A stretch of DNA of 64,000 nucleotides from positions 44,496 through 108,495 of the forward strand of contig NZ_SJDV01000007.1 of NCBI RefSeq assembly GCF_004332155.1. The letters are read 5' to 3'. The first letter of the stretch is position 1; the number at the start of each line of letters is the position of its first letter. The position numbers and the translations under genes were made by a program. Positions 1-8,544 of this stretch are shown piece by piece. Source of the stretch: Gramella sp. KN1008 (GTDB lineage: Bacteria > Bacteroidota > Bacteroidia > Flavobacteriales > Flavobacteriaceae). The notes under the pieces are model-generated. The model was not told the DNA's origin. It saw nothing but the letters and a program-made list of their open reading frames with translations, and made no database searches.

Positions 1-720
1 ACCGCCCAGTTGGGAACCGATGTCTCAAATGGTACCCTGAACTTAAATGTGGATGGGTCGTTTACTTATACTCCAAATACGGGTTTTAGTGGCGAGGATA
101 CTTTTACTTATCTGGCTACCGATGGGGATTTGTATTCCGATGAGGTTACCGTCACCGTAACTGTAAATCCTCAACCAAACGAGGCTCCAACTGCCGTGGC
201 AGATTCTTATCCAATAGATTTTGAAACCACACTGACGGTGAGTGCCGCTAATGGAGTATTATCAAATGACACTGATCCGGACGGAGATCCTCTTACCGCC
301 CAGTTAGGAACGGATGTTTCAAACGGTACCCTGAACTTAAATGTGGATGGATCGTTTACGTATACTCCAAATACGGGTTTTAGTGGAGAGGATACTTTTA
401 CTTATCTGGCTACCGATGGGGATTTGAATTCCGATGAGGTTACGGTCACTATAACTGTAAGTCCTCAACCAAATCAGGCACCGATTGGCGTAGATGATCA
501 ATATTCTGTTTCAGTCAATCAATCCTTAAACATTGAGGCACCGGGAGTGCTGGAGAATGACAATGACCCAGACGGTGATAATCTTACTTCTTCATTACAA
601 AGCGATGTTAGTAATGGAAGTCTTAGTTTGGAGCAGGACGGTGCCTTCACCTATACTCCAGATACAGATTTTACAGGGGAGGATACTTTTACTTATATAG
701 CCACCGATGGGGATTTGAAT
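1..720 (+). repeat. Tandem 294-bp repeat units in adhesin gene
   Basis: Units beginning at about 1 and 295 are nearly identical at DNA level over roughly 200 bases (accgcccagtt..., gtaccctgaacttaaatgtg, gatacttttacttatctgg). A third, diverged unit starts near 586 and a fourth near 1363. The spacing of 294 bp equals 98 codons. The high DNA identity of the first two means a recent duplication or gene conversion. More units probably lie upstream of the window. Confidence 0.85.
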
Positions 721-2283
721 TCCGATGTAGTAACCGTTAGAATTAATGTTACAGCTGCTTTATCTATAAACTGCCCCTCAGATAAGACCGAATCCTTTGA
801 TGATGGATGTTCCTTTATAGTTCCAGATTATACGTCTCAGGCTTTAGTGACCAACGGTGATGGGGCACAGGTAACCCAGGAACCGGTACAGGGTACTCTG
901 ATAACCGATTCTCAGTTTGAAGTGCGGTTAAGGGTGGAACAGGATGGAGCTTCCGATGAATGTACCTTCCTGGTCAACCTGGAAGATACAATTGCACCGG
1001 AGGTCTTGTGTGTGGGTACGTATGATATTACACTTAATGACGGTGAGACGAAAAACCTGGAAGCTTCCCAGATAGACAATGGTTCTTCCGATACCTGCGG
1101 AAGTGTAAGTCTGAGCCTTGACAAAACAGAATTCACCGCGGCCGATGAAGGTAATAATACGGTTACACTTTCGGTACGGGACGAGGCCGGGAATGTCGAA
1201 ACCTGCCAGACTATCGTAACCGTTACGGTTTCAGGAGGAAACGATAACCAGCCGCCGGTAGCGAATGATGACGAATATTCTACTGAGATTAATACCACGC
1301 TTAATATTTCAGAAGCTAATGGAGTGCTTGTAAATGATACCGATCCTAATAACGACGATCTAACCGCAGTTCTGGATACTGATGTTCAAAATGGATCCCT
1401 GCAGCTAAATCTGGATGGCTCATTTACGTATACACCGGATACCGGCTTCGTGGGACAGGACTTTTTTACCTACATGGCCAATGATGGGGAATTCAATTCC
1501 AATAGTATCTCGGTTACAATTAACGTGGAAGATAGCAGTGGGGAATTTGGCTGTACTTCACAGGTGGCGCTGGAGCTTGGGCCCGACGGAGATACCAGCC
1601 TGGATATAGGGCTTCTTTATCAGGGTGATGCTGAGGGTCTGCAGCTGAGCGCTGATAAACTTGAGTTCACATGTGATGATATTGGCGAAAATACCGTCAC
1701 TCTTTCATATTCCGGACGGGTTGAAGGAACCTGCACCGTTAAGGTGATAGTGGTAGACAATACAGCCCCGGTTCTCCAGCTTCGGAATATTAGTATAGAT
1801 CTGGACCTGCAGGGGAATGCGGAGATCAGCTTTGATGATATCAATAACGGCTCTTTTGATGAATGTGATACTGAGGTGACCTACACGCTGAGCAAGACAT
1901 TTTTTAGTTGTAAGGACCTTGGAGAAAATACCGTTATCGTCACAGCGGAGGATGATAGTGGGAATATTGCTACTGCCTCGACGGTAGTAACAGTATTTGC
2001 CGAATATGAAATTTGTAACGATCCGCTGCCTGGTTCAGAATATATATTCATTTATCCAAATCCTAATTCCGGTAGTTTTAAGATCGCGACTCCGGCTGAT
2101 GTAAGCATACAGCGTATCGAAGTTTTTGATAAGAGGGGAAGGTTCATACGGGCCAAGAACTTCGAGAGCACCGTGATTGAATATGCCATGGATCTGGGGC
2201 CCCTCCAGGAAGGCATTTATGTGCTGAAACTGGATACGAACGAAGGCGTATATATAAAAAGAATAATCTTTAAAAGAGATTAA
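1..2283 (+). CDS. Secreted repeat adhesin with T9SS sorting domain (5' end outside window)
   Basis: The reading frame is open from base 1, so this is the C-terminal part of a larger protein. It starts with cadherin/VCBS-like repeats of about 98 residues, recognised by DVSNGTL, DGSFTYTP and EDTFTYLATDGDL; at least four copies are visible, one of them after an inserted HYR/Ig-like section. The middle and late parts carry Cys-containing HYR-like modules (VTVTV ends, paired Cys). The last 80 residues, from IYPNPNSGSF to YIKRIIFKRD, form a type A C-terminal sorting domain, so export by the type IX system and anchoring or release at the cell surface is expected. Family knowledge suggests adhesion or carbohydrate/protein binding; no enzymatic domain is visible in this part. 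Its TAA overlaps the convergent miaA stop by a few bases. Confidence 0.85.
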   Translation, partial: TAQLGTDVSNGTLNLNVDGSFTYTPNTGFSGEDTFTYLATDGDLYSDEVTVTVTVNPQPNEAPTAVADSYPIDFETTLTVSAANGVLSNDTDPDGDPLTAQLGTDVSNGTLNLNVDGSFTYTPNTGFSGEDTFTYLATDGDLNSDEVTVTITVSPQPNQAPIGVDDQYSVSVNQSLNIEAPGVLENDNDPDGDNLTSSLQSDVSNGSLSLEQDGAFTYTPDTDFTGEDTFTYIATDGDLNSDVVTVRINVTAALSINCPSDKTESFDDGCSFIVPDYTSQALVTNGDGAQVTQEPVQGTLITDSQFEVRLRVEQDGASDECTFLVNLEDTIAPEVLCVGTYDITLNDGETKNLEASQIDNGSSDTCGSVSLSLDKTEFTAADEGNNTVTLSVRDEAGNVETCQTIVTVTVSGGNDNQPPVANDDEYSTEINTTLNISEANGVLVNDTDPNNDDLTAVLDTDVQNGSLQLNLDGSFTYTPDTGFVGQDFFTYMANDGEFNSNSISVTINVEDSSGEFGCTSQVALELGPDGDTSLDIGLLYQGDAEGLQLSADKLEFTCDDIGENTVTLSYSGRVEGTCTVKVIVVDNTAPVLQLRNISIDLDLQGNAEISFDDINNGSFDECDTEVTYTLSKTFFSCKDLGENTVIVTAEDDSGNIATASTVVTVFAEYEICNDPLPGSEYIFIYPNPNSGSFKIATPADVSIQRIEVFDKRGRFIRAKNFESTVIEYAMDLGPLQEGIYVLKLDTNEGVYIKRIIFKRD

Positions 2284-3194
2284 TCTCCGTTCGCTATCTT
2301 ATTTTCAATATACCCGAAGATCTTTTCCGGGTCTTCATCAAATTCGAACCATTTGATGTCCTCATCTTTTCTAAACCAGGTAAGTTGTCTTTTGGCAAAT
2401 CGGCGGGTATTCTTCTTTATTTCTGAAATAGCCGTTTCAAGATCCGTTTCCCCTTCAAAATACTGGAAAAGCTCTTTATAGCCTACTGTATTTAAAGCAT
2501 TGAGTTCCCGTTTTGGATAAAGGCTTTTAGCTTCTTCAATCAGACCGTTTTCGATCATTAAATCCACTCTTTTGTTGATCCTGTCGTAAATGATCTCCCT
2601 GTCTGCGGTCAATCCTATATGTATGGTCTCAAAATCACGTGGGGGTTTTTCCTTGTTCAAAAAAGAGGAAAAGCTTTTGCCGGTCCCTATACAGACTTCC
2701 AGTGCTCTGATGAGCCTGTGCGGGTTCTGTACATCAATGTTCTTATAGTGGTCAGGATCCAGCACGAAAAGTTTCTGCTGCAGCCAGTCAATCCCATCTT
2801 CTTCCAGATGCTTGTTAAGGTTTTTTCTTATTTCGGGATCTACTTCAGGAAAATCATCCAGGCCTTCGGTCACCGCTTTTATATAGAGCCCACTGCCTCC
2901 AACCATTACGGCGATCTTATGTTCTTTGAAGAGTTCTTCCAGCTTTCTTAATGCTTCTCTTTCAAAATCTCCTACTGAATATTTGTCTTCTATGGAGATA
3001 TGCTGAATAAAATGATGGGGAGCAGCCTCCAGTTCCTCAGCGTCGGGCACAGCGGTACCAATCTTCATCTCCTTAAAGAACTGCCGGGAATCGGCTGAAA
3101 TGATCTCGGTATTAAAATGTTTCGCTACGGCAATGGCAAGGGCGGTCTTACCAATAGCGGTTGGCCCTATTATGTTGATAAGAAAATTATTCAT
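2280..3194 (-). CDS. miaA: tRNA dimethylallyltransferase
   Basis: MiaA transfers a dimethylallyl group to N6 of A37 in tRNAs that read UNN codons, which improves decoding. The protein has 304 residues, the normal family length. It opens with the P-loop GPTAIGKTALA (residues 10-20), followed by the substrate motif SADSRQF (about 35-41), VGGSGLYIKAV (about 98-108) and the tRNA-binding RRFAKRQLTWFR segment near 265-276. It is the last gene of a minus-strand run yggS, exo-GIY, channel, miaA, and its start overlaps the channel gene by 8 bp. The stop overlaps that of the convergent adhesin gene. The ATG start fits the family N terminus. Confidence 0.96.
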   Translation of the reverse strand: MNNFLINIIGPTAIGKTALAIAVAKHFNTEIISADSRQFFKEMKIGTAVPDAEELEAAPHHFIQHISIEDKYSVGDFEREALRKLEELFKEHKIAVMVGGSGLYIKAVTEGLDDFPEVDPEIRKNLNKHLEEDGIDWLQQKLFVLDPDHYKNIDVQNPHRLIRALEVCIGTGKSFSSFLNKEKPPRDFETIHIGLTADREIIYDRINKRVDLMIENGLIEEAKSLYPKRELNALNTVGYKELFQYFEGETDLETAISEIKKNTRRFAKRQLTWFRKDEDIKWFEFDEDPEKIFGYIENKIANGD

Positions 3195-4017
3195 TCAGTT
3201 TGAATCCGCAGTTATGGCAGAATTCGGCATTATCCAGGTGTCGGCCTTCATTGCAATTGGGACAAACCTGGGTATTGGTGATAGGTTTCTCGGTAGCCTT
3301 ACTGAATTCGGCACTTACGATCCCTGTTGGCACGGCAATGATCCCGTAACCGGTGATCATTATTATCGAGGCAATAAGTCTTCCCAGGGGGGTTACAGGT
3401 GCAATATCTCCAAAACCAACCGTAGTAAGGGTTACTATACACCAGTAGATACTTAACGGGATATTATCAAACCCGGCACCCTTTCCTTCCACGAGATGCA
3501 TCAGTGTTCCCGCAATGATACAGATGATTAGAACCGCAAACAGGAAGACCAGGATCTTGGCCTTACTATTGCGCAGGGCCAGCATTAATTTACGTGATTC
3601 TCCAATATAACGGGTGATCTTCAGTACCCTGAAGATTCTCAATAATCTTAAGGCTCTTATTGCAAAAAGCAGGTTGGTACCGCCAAAAATGAAGCCTATA
3701 TAACTTGGCAGGGTAGAAAGCAGGTCTACGATCCCGTAAAAGCTGAAGATATATCGCTTGGGTTTGTTAATAGCTACGATCCTCAGAATATATTCGATAG
3801 TAAAGATAGCCGTGATGATCCATTCGGCTATATAGAACTGCCAGGCATACTTGTAAAGAAGGGAACTTACGCTCTCCATCATGACAAGGGCCACGCTTAT
3901 GAGGATGACTATGAGAATGGCAATGTCAAAAAACTTACCCGCTGGGGTGTCTGCTTCATAGATCACCTCATGAAGTTTGAATTTCCAGTGGGGGATAGGT
4001 TTGCTTTCTTCTTTCAC
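3187..4017 (-). CDS. Voltage-gated-type potassium channel with C-terminal zinc ribbon
   Basis: This 276-residue inner-membrane protein has six predicted membrane segments in the S1-S6 order. S4 carries the Arg ladder RALRLLRIFRVLKITR (about 123-138), and the pore filter reads TTVGFGD (about 195-201), with Phe where many channels have Tyr. After S6 the tail ends in a four-Cys zinc ribbon: CPNC and, 14 residues later, CHNC. The family carries K+ across the membrane in response to voltage. The zinc ribbon is an unusual small cytoplasmic end and may act in assembly or ligand sensing (inference). It is co-directional with exo-GIY upstream (32 bp gap) and overlaps miaA downstream. Confidence 0.88.
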   Translation of the reverse strand: MKEESKPIPHWKFKLHEVIYEADTPAGKFFDIAILIVILISVALVMMESVSSLLYKYAWQFYIAEWIITAIFTIEYILRIVAINKPKRYIFSFYGIVDLLSTLPSYIGFIFGGTNLLFAIRALRLLRIFRVLKITRYIGESRKLMLALRNSKAKILVFLFAVLIICIIAGTLMHLVEGKGAGFDNIPLSIYWCIVTLTTVGFGDIAPVTPLGRLIASIIMITGYGIIAVPTGIVSAEFSKATEKPITNTQVCPNCNEGRHLDNAEFCHNCGFKLNE

Positions 4018-4049
4018 GGTAGGTTAAAAGTATGAAAATTTCGTGAAGA

Positions 4050-5423
4050 TCAATCCTGTACACTTAATGGAATGATCCTGAAATTATGCTTTTTTCTTAA
4101 AAAACTCTGAATAATATGCTGTGCGTCCCTGTTATTATCCATAGGAGTAATGATAGAGCGAATGATATCTAGGTTATTTACCTGGTGGTTCAGGTTAAAA
4201 TACCCCACGCCTTTAAACTCTCCATCTTCTATTAACAAAGCACTCTTTTCGTCAATTTCACGGCCTTTTCCAATCAAGAGCATATTCTGATTTTCATACG
4301 AATAGCGGTCAATAAGTTCGCTCACCCGTATATTATATTCTTCGGGACTTTCCTCTTCCACACAGGCTCCAAAACAGCTTTTGATGGTATATCCAAAACA
4401 GTTGCCATCTCCGCCGTGAAGACCCGAAAGCCTTTCGCATAGTTCATATTCTTCCACCCATTTGGTAAGGGAGTTTTTGGCAGATCTCAGGTTACTGAAT
4501 GTGGTGATATTCTTCCTGTTCCTATTCGCCCGGCCAATCTTAAGGTTCAGATAACCGTTTTCATCTTTGAAATGATATAGCGCATGACTGAAAATATCTC
4601 TTTTCAGAGATTTGTTATAACGGGGCTTTATTTCCTTGATCTCCTGGTTTTCTTTTAGAAGCGCGATAAGTTCGGTCCCGGTAAGTTCATAGGAAACAGA
4701 AACTACTTTACGCTGCATTTCCCTGGACTTGGGATTGTCATTGGTAAAATGCTGGTTCACCCTTTTTTTGATATTCCTGGATTTACCCACGTATATGATC
4801 TCACCATTCTCATCATGAAAATAATAGACTCCGGTTAATGAAGGCAGTTCTTCCAGAATATAAACCAGTTTGGTATCCATCATACGTTTTGGTTCCTTAC
4901 GCACGTGTTCTTTAAGGATATTCTTTTCAGTATCCTTTGCGAGCAGCATCTTGAAAAGCTTGATGGTAGCCTGAGCGTCCCCCGCAGCCCTGTGCCTGTC
5001 GCTTAAAGGAATCCCAAGGGATCTAACCAGTTTACCAAGACTGTAGGAAGGAAGTCCCGGGATAAGCTTCTTTGAAAGTTCCACCGTACAAAGACTTTTC
5101 CTTTCAAACTCAAAACCCAGTCTTCTATATTCGGTTCTAAGGATGCGGTAATCGAATTTGGCATTATGGGCAACCAGGATACAATCTTCAGTGATCTCTA
5201 CGATACGCTTAGCGATCTCGTAGAATTTCGGAGCATTCCTGAGCATCTCGTTATTAATGCCGGTGAGGTTTACCACGAACGGCTGAATTGGCTGTTCAGG
5301 ATTTACCAGGCTAATTAACTGATCGGTCACCTGATGTCCGTCAAACCTATAAATCGCGATCTCAGTGATCCCTTCTTCATTATATTTCCCGCCGGTAGTC
5401 TCTATGTCTAATATCGCGTACAA
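4050..5423 (-). CDS. DEDDh exonuclease fused to GIY-YIG nuclease domain
   Basis: Residues 1-165 form a DnaQ/epsilon-type 3'-5' exonuclease: ILDIETTGG gives the first Asp and Glu, HNAKFDYRI the third acid, and HRAAGDAQAT the His-Asp pair. Residues about 195-275 form a UvrC-like GIY-YIG nuclease: GVYYFHD, then IIYVGKSRNIKKR. The rest (to 457) resembles the C-terminal region of the family, with a Cys-containing section (CFGYTIKSCFGAC). Proteins of this layout are common in Bacteroidota and are annotated as DNA polymerase III epsilon-like or Cho-like repair nucleases; the real substrate is not established. It lies 15 bp downstream of yggS, probably in the same transcript. Confidence 0.9.
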   Translation of the reverse strand: MYAILDIETTGGKYNEEGITEIAIYRFDGHQVTDQLISLVNPEQPIQPFVVNLTGINNEMLRNAPKFYEIAKRIVEITEDCILVAHNAKFDYRILRTEYRRLGFEFERKSLCTVELSKKLIPGLPSYSLGKLVRSLGIPLSDRHRAAGDAQATIKLFKMLLAKDTEKNILKEHVRKEPKRMMDTKLVYILEELPSLTGVYYFHDENGEIIYVGKSRNIKKRVNQHFTNDNPKSREMQRKVVSVSYELTGTELIALLKENQEIKEIKPRYNKSLKRDIFSHALYHFKDENGYLNLKIGRANRNRKNITTFSNLRSAKNSLTKWVEEYELCERLSGLHGGDGNCFGYTIKSCFGACVEEESPEEYNIRVSELIDRYSYENQNMLLIGKGREIDEKSALLIEDGEFKGVGYFNLNHQVNNLDIIRSIITPMDNNRDAQHIIQSFLRKKHNFRIIPLSVQD

Positions 5424-5438
5424 ATACTTCTCTATTAA

Positions 5439-6098
5439 TTAATTATAATTTCGCGCGCCAAATATACTACTTCCTATTCTAACCATAGTAGAACCGCATT
5501 CAATTGCGATCTTATAATCGCCGCTCATTCCCATGGACAGCTCTTCAAGAGCAGGATAATCCATTTTCAGTTCTTCGAAGACCGATTTCAGATACTGGAA
5601 TTCCGAGCGTACCTGGTCTTCGTCATCAGTAAAGGTGGCCATTCCCATCAGGCCGACGATCTTTACATTCTCCATTTTGGAGTAGGCTTCTGAAGCAAGG
5701 ATCTCTCTGGCTTCATCATCTGAAATTCCAAATTTTGAATCTTCTTCGGCTATCTTTATCTGAAGCAGGCAGTTGATGACGCGATCGTTCTGTTTCGCTC
5801 TTTTATTGATCTCTTTCAGAAGTTTAAGACTGTCTACGGCATGGATCAGTGACACGAAAGGTGCCATATATTTTACCTTGTTCCTTTGAACATGGCCCAC
5901 CATATGCCACTCGATATCTTCAGGAAGTTCTTCCTGTTTATCGGTCATCTCCTGAATCTTATTCTCTCCAAAGATACGCTGGCCGGCGCGATAGGCTTCC
6001 AGGATATCCTCGTTTGGTTTCGTTTTAGAAATTGCCACGAGCTTCACGTTTTCGGGAAGCTCGTCTTTATAATTCTTGATGTTTTCAGAAATATTCAT
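5439..6098 (-). CDS. yggS: YggS/PROSC-family PLP homeostasis protein
   Basis: The 219-residue protein has the alanine-racemase-like fold of the family. The PLP lysine is in VAISKTKP (Lys25). FGENKIQEM, EWHMVGHVQRNK, GLMGMATF, SMGMSGDYKIAIECGSTMVRIGSSIFG all match the family. It binds pyridoxal 5'-phosphate in the cytosol and buffers its supply and amino-acid balance; no catalytic reaction is known. It is the first gene of the run that continues through exo-GIY, channel and miaA. A 66-bp gap separates it from the DUF1015 gene upstream. Confidence 0.95.
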   Translation of the reverse strand: MNISENIKNYKDELPENVKLVAISKTKPNEDILEAYRAGQRIFGENKIQEMTDKQEELPEDIEWHMVGHVQRNKVKYMAPFVSLIHAVDSLKLLKEINKRAKQNDRVINCLLQIKIAEEDSKFGISDDEAREILASEAYSKMENVKIVGLMGMATFTDDEDQVRSEFQYLKSVFEELKMDYPALEELSMGMSGDYKIAIECGSTMVRIGSSIFGARNYN

Positions 6099-6164
6099 CC
6101 TTCTATATTTTAATATGAGGATCTGGAGTCAATTCTGGTATTCGAACTCCGTGTTCCGGGTGAC

Positions 6165-7400
6165 CTAGAACTCGTAAATCGTCAGGCCACTACGTAATTT
6201 AGGTTCAATATAAGTACTTTTGGGTGGCATAGTCAAATTTTCATCTGCAATTTGCTTAATTTCTTCAATTTCAGCAGGAAGCATGCCAAAGCCCACCGCG
6301 AAATCACCTTTGTCCACCTGGGATTTGATTTCTATAAGGTCGTTAAGCCCTGGTATATAGGAAATGCGTTTATCATGTCTTAGATCTTTGATGCCAAGAA
6401 TTGGTTTCAGGATCTTCTCATACAGGATATAAGAATCCAGCTGGCTGAGCGAATCGGTGAACTGGTAATGTGTTTTTCGCAGGTAAAGCGAGTAAAACTC
6501 ACCATCCAGGTACATATAAAAATGATGCTTTTTAGAGGGCTTATAAATGTTATGCCCCCTGTCTTCGATCCTGAACCATTCATCAAGCAGGATGAGGAAC
6601 TCTTCCTTGGTATGACCGTTAAGATCCCTCACAAGCCTGCTGAATTCATAGATCCTCAGATTGCTTTCTGAAATTAAATAGCTCATAAAGAAATTATAGG
6701 ATTCATCTCCCGTGTGCCCGGGATTCAGTTCCCTGCTTTCCTTTGCAAGCAGATATGAAGAAGCACTGCGGTGGTGACCGTCAGCGATATAAATCTTCTC
6801 CAGTTTGTCAAATTCGGCTTTTATCTTTTCAATACTTTCTGGATTGTCTATTAGCCATAGTGAATGTGTTTCCTTATTTGCCGTGGCAAACTCATACTCT
6901 GGCCGGGTAGTCATTCTTTCTTCCAAAAGCTCATCTATCACAGGGTTATCGGGATAGGTTAGTAACACAGGTTCGGTATTGAATCCCACTACTTTGAGAT
7001 ATTCCTTAAAAAGTTCTTCTCGGTAGGCAATGGTGTCTTCGTGTTTTCTTATCGCGTTATTTTCATAATCTTCAACGCTCGCTGCCGCAATTATACCACA
7101 GCAGCAGCCTTCCCTGCTATTGATCTTATAAATATAGTAACAGGGACTTTCATCCTGAATCAGGGTACTTTCTTCCTTGAATTCCAGGTAACGGTTCCTT
7201 ACCATCCCAAAGCGTTTGTCACCACCAATCTCGTGCTGGAACTTATAACCGGGATTAATGATATGTAAAAACGAATACGGATTATATTCCAGCTGGGCAC
7301 GCAATTCTTCTTCACTATAGTCCTCATAAGAACGTGAAGTGACCAGGCCGGCATATGCGGGCGCAGGCCGTACTGCTTTGAATGGAAGTATCTTTGTCAA
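6165..7400 (-). CDS. DUF1015 family protein
   Basis: 411 residues, the usual length for DUF1015. The signature IADGHHRSASSY sits near residue 205, and the protein starts with the typical ILPFKAVRPAPAYAG. There is no signal peptide or membrane segment. The family has no proven activity; the His-rich GHHR motif is reminiscent of a ParB-nuclease-like active site, which some authors infer. In other Bacteroidota it often lies near D-3-phosphoglycerate dehydrogenase genes; here serA is 17 kb away. Confidence 0.88.
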   Translation of the reverse strand: MTKILPFKAVRPAPAYAGLVTSRSYEDYSEEELRAQLEYNPYSFLHIINPGYKFQHEIGGDKRFGMVRNRYLEFKEESTLIQDESPCYYIYKINSREGCCCGIIAAASVEDYENNAIRKHEDTIAYREELFKEYLKVVGFNTEPVLLTYPDNPVIDELLEERMTTRPEYEFATANKETHSLWLIDNPESIEKIKAEFDKLEKIYIADGHHRSASSYLLAKESRELNPGHTGDESYNFFMSYLISESNLRIYEFSRLVRDLNGHTKEEFLILLDEWFRIEDRGHNIYKPSKKHHFYMYLDGEFYSLYLRKTHYQFTDSLSQLDSYILYEKILKPILGIKDLRHDKRISYIPGLNDLIEIKSQVDKGDFAVGFGMLPAEIEEIKQIADENLTMPPKSTYIEPKLRSGLTIYEF

Positions 7401-7421
7401 ATTATTGCCTGTGTTTTAAAA

Positions 7422-7486
7422 GAGATTTCTCCCTAAGGTCAAAATGACAACATCTGTGAGTCATTCCGAGCATCGCGAGAAATCTC
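7422..7486. repeat. Nested palindromic intergenic element
   Basis: Outer arms GAGATTTCTC (7422-7431) and GAGAAATCTC (7477-7486) are perfect 10-base inverted repeats. Inside them AATGAC (7444-7449) and GTCATT (7459-7464) form a second stem. This arrangement (agatttctc ... aatgaca ... gtcatt ccgag ... gagaaatct) is, from memory, a palindromic repeat scattered between genes in many Flavobacteriia. It lies between two minus-strand genes (7400 and 7503), so it could form an RNA hairpin in the message. Confidence 0.7.
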
Positions 7487-7502
7487 ATCTCAATACTAAA
7501 GT

Positions 7503-8393
7503 CTAACCACTAAACTGAGACGAAACCTTTTCGGCTTTTCTGCTTTCAGAATAGTCATAGAAGCCTTCACCTGATTTTACCCCTATTTTCCCGGCTCTAA
7601 CCATATTGGTAAGTAACGGGCAGGGGGCGTATTTAGGATTCTTGAACCCATCATACATTACTTCGAGTATGGAGTGGCAAACATCAAGCCCGATAAAATC
7701 GGCAAGTTGAAGTGGTCCCATTGGATGCGCCATTCCCAGTTTCATTACGGTGTCTATTTCGTAAACGCCGGCTACCCCATTATAAAGGGTCTCGATAGCT
7801 TCGTTTATCATTGGCATGAGGATCCTGTTAGCCACAAAACCTGGATAATCATTAACCTCTACCGGAACTTTGTTCAGTTTTTCAGACAGCCCCATCACCG
7901 TTTTGGTTACTTCATCACTGGTATTATAACCTCTAATGATCTCAACCAGTTTCATCACCGGTACGGGGTTCATAAAGTGCATCCCAATAACCCGATGCGG
8001 ATTGGAAACTGCCGAGGCGATCTGGGTTATGGAAATAGAGGAGGTGTTAGTCGCCAGAATGGTATCTTCTGAAGTATGCTGATCAAGGTGACGGAAGATC
8101 TTCAATTTAAGTTCCGTATTTTCGGTTGCCGCTTCAACCACCAGACCTGTATTTTTAACTCCTTCCGAAATGTCGGTATAGGTCGTTATGTTTTCAAGGG
8201 TGTTGTTCTTGTCTTCTTCACTGATCTTTTCTTTTGAGACCATCCTGTCAAGATTTTTGGAAATGGTATCCATTCCCTTTTTCAGGCTTTCTTCAGATAT
8301 ATCGATCAACTGGACTTTATAGCCGTACTGGGCAAAGGTGTGTGCTATTCCGTTACCCATGGTTCCGGCTCCTATTACTGCTACGTTTTTCAT
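7503..8393 (-). CDS. 3-hydroxybutyryl-CoA / 3-hydroxyacyl-CoA dehydrogenase
   Basis: Starting at the ATG at 8393 the protein is 296 residues, the usual length for the short single-domain enzyme; a longer reading frame to 8426 would add 11 unsupported residues. VAVIGAGTMGNGIAHTFA (residues 3-20) is the NAD-binding loop. Catalytic residues are in GMHFMNPVPVMKLVE (His) and RILMPMINEAIE (Glu). It oxidises (S)-3-hydroxybutyryl-CoA to acetoacetyl-CoA with NAD(P), in fatty-acid or butyrate metabolism. It is followed (in transcription order) by the intergenic palindrome and DUF1015. Confidence 0.92.
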   Translation of the reverse strand: MKNVAVIGAGTMGNGIAHTFAQYGYKVQLIDISEESLKKGMDTISKNLDRMVSKEKISEEDKNNTLENITTYTDISEGVKNTGLVVEAATENTELKLKIFRHLDQHTSEDTILATNTSSISITQIASAVSNPHRVIGMHFMNPVPVMKLVEIIRGYNTSDEVTKTVMGLSEKLNKVPVEVNDYPGFVANRILMPMINEAIETLYNGVAGVYEIDTVMKLGMAHPMGPLQLADFIGLDVCHSILEVMYDGFKNPKYAPCPLLTNMVRAGKIGVKSGEGFYDYSESRKAEKVSSQFSG

Positions 8394-8430
8394 ATTATTA
8401 GTTTTACTTTTCAAAGTTGCCGCCAAGCTG

Positions 8431-8448
8431 TCCTGATAGCTATCGGGA
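8431..8448. repeat. Self-complementary 18-base element
   Basis: TCCTGATAGCTATCGGGA pairs with itself over its full length with one G-T pair. It lies in the 151-bp gap between the dehydrogenase start and the upstream oxidoreductase gene. Sequences of the form cccgatagctatcggg recur in flavobacterial genomes as I remember them; only this copy is in the window. Confidence 0.45.
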
Positions 8449-8544
8449 TGTTATCTTCTCATTCAAATTATAGAAATCCTGTAATTGACGATTCAACAGA
8501 GTTAAATAAGTTAAGGATGACAGATCTTAATTCAAATTCATTAT

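Noticed and set aside
1..720. Regular repeats resembling a CRISPR array
   Set aside because: The repeats are in-frame protein repeats of 98 codons, not short repeats with unique spacers.
6130..6165. TTCGAA-containing segment that looks like a tRNA T-arm on the minus strand
   Set aside because: The gap between genes is only 66 bp and no acceptor, D or anticodon stem can be formed.
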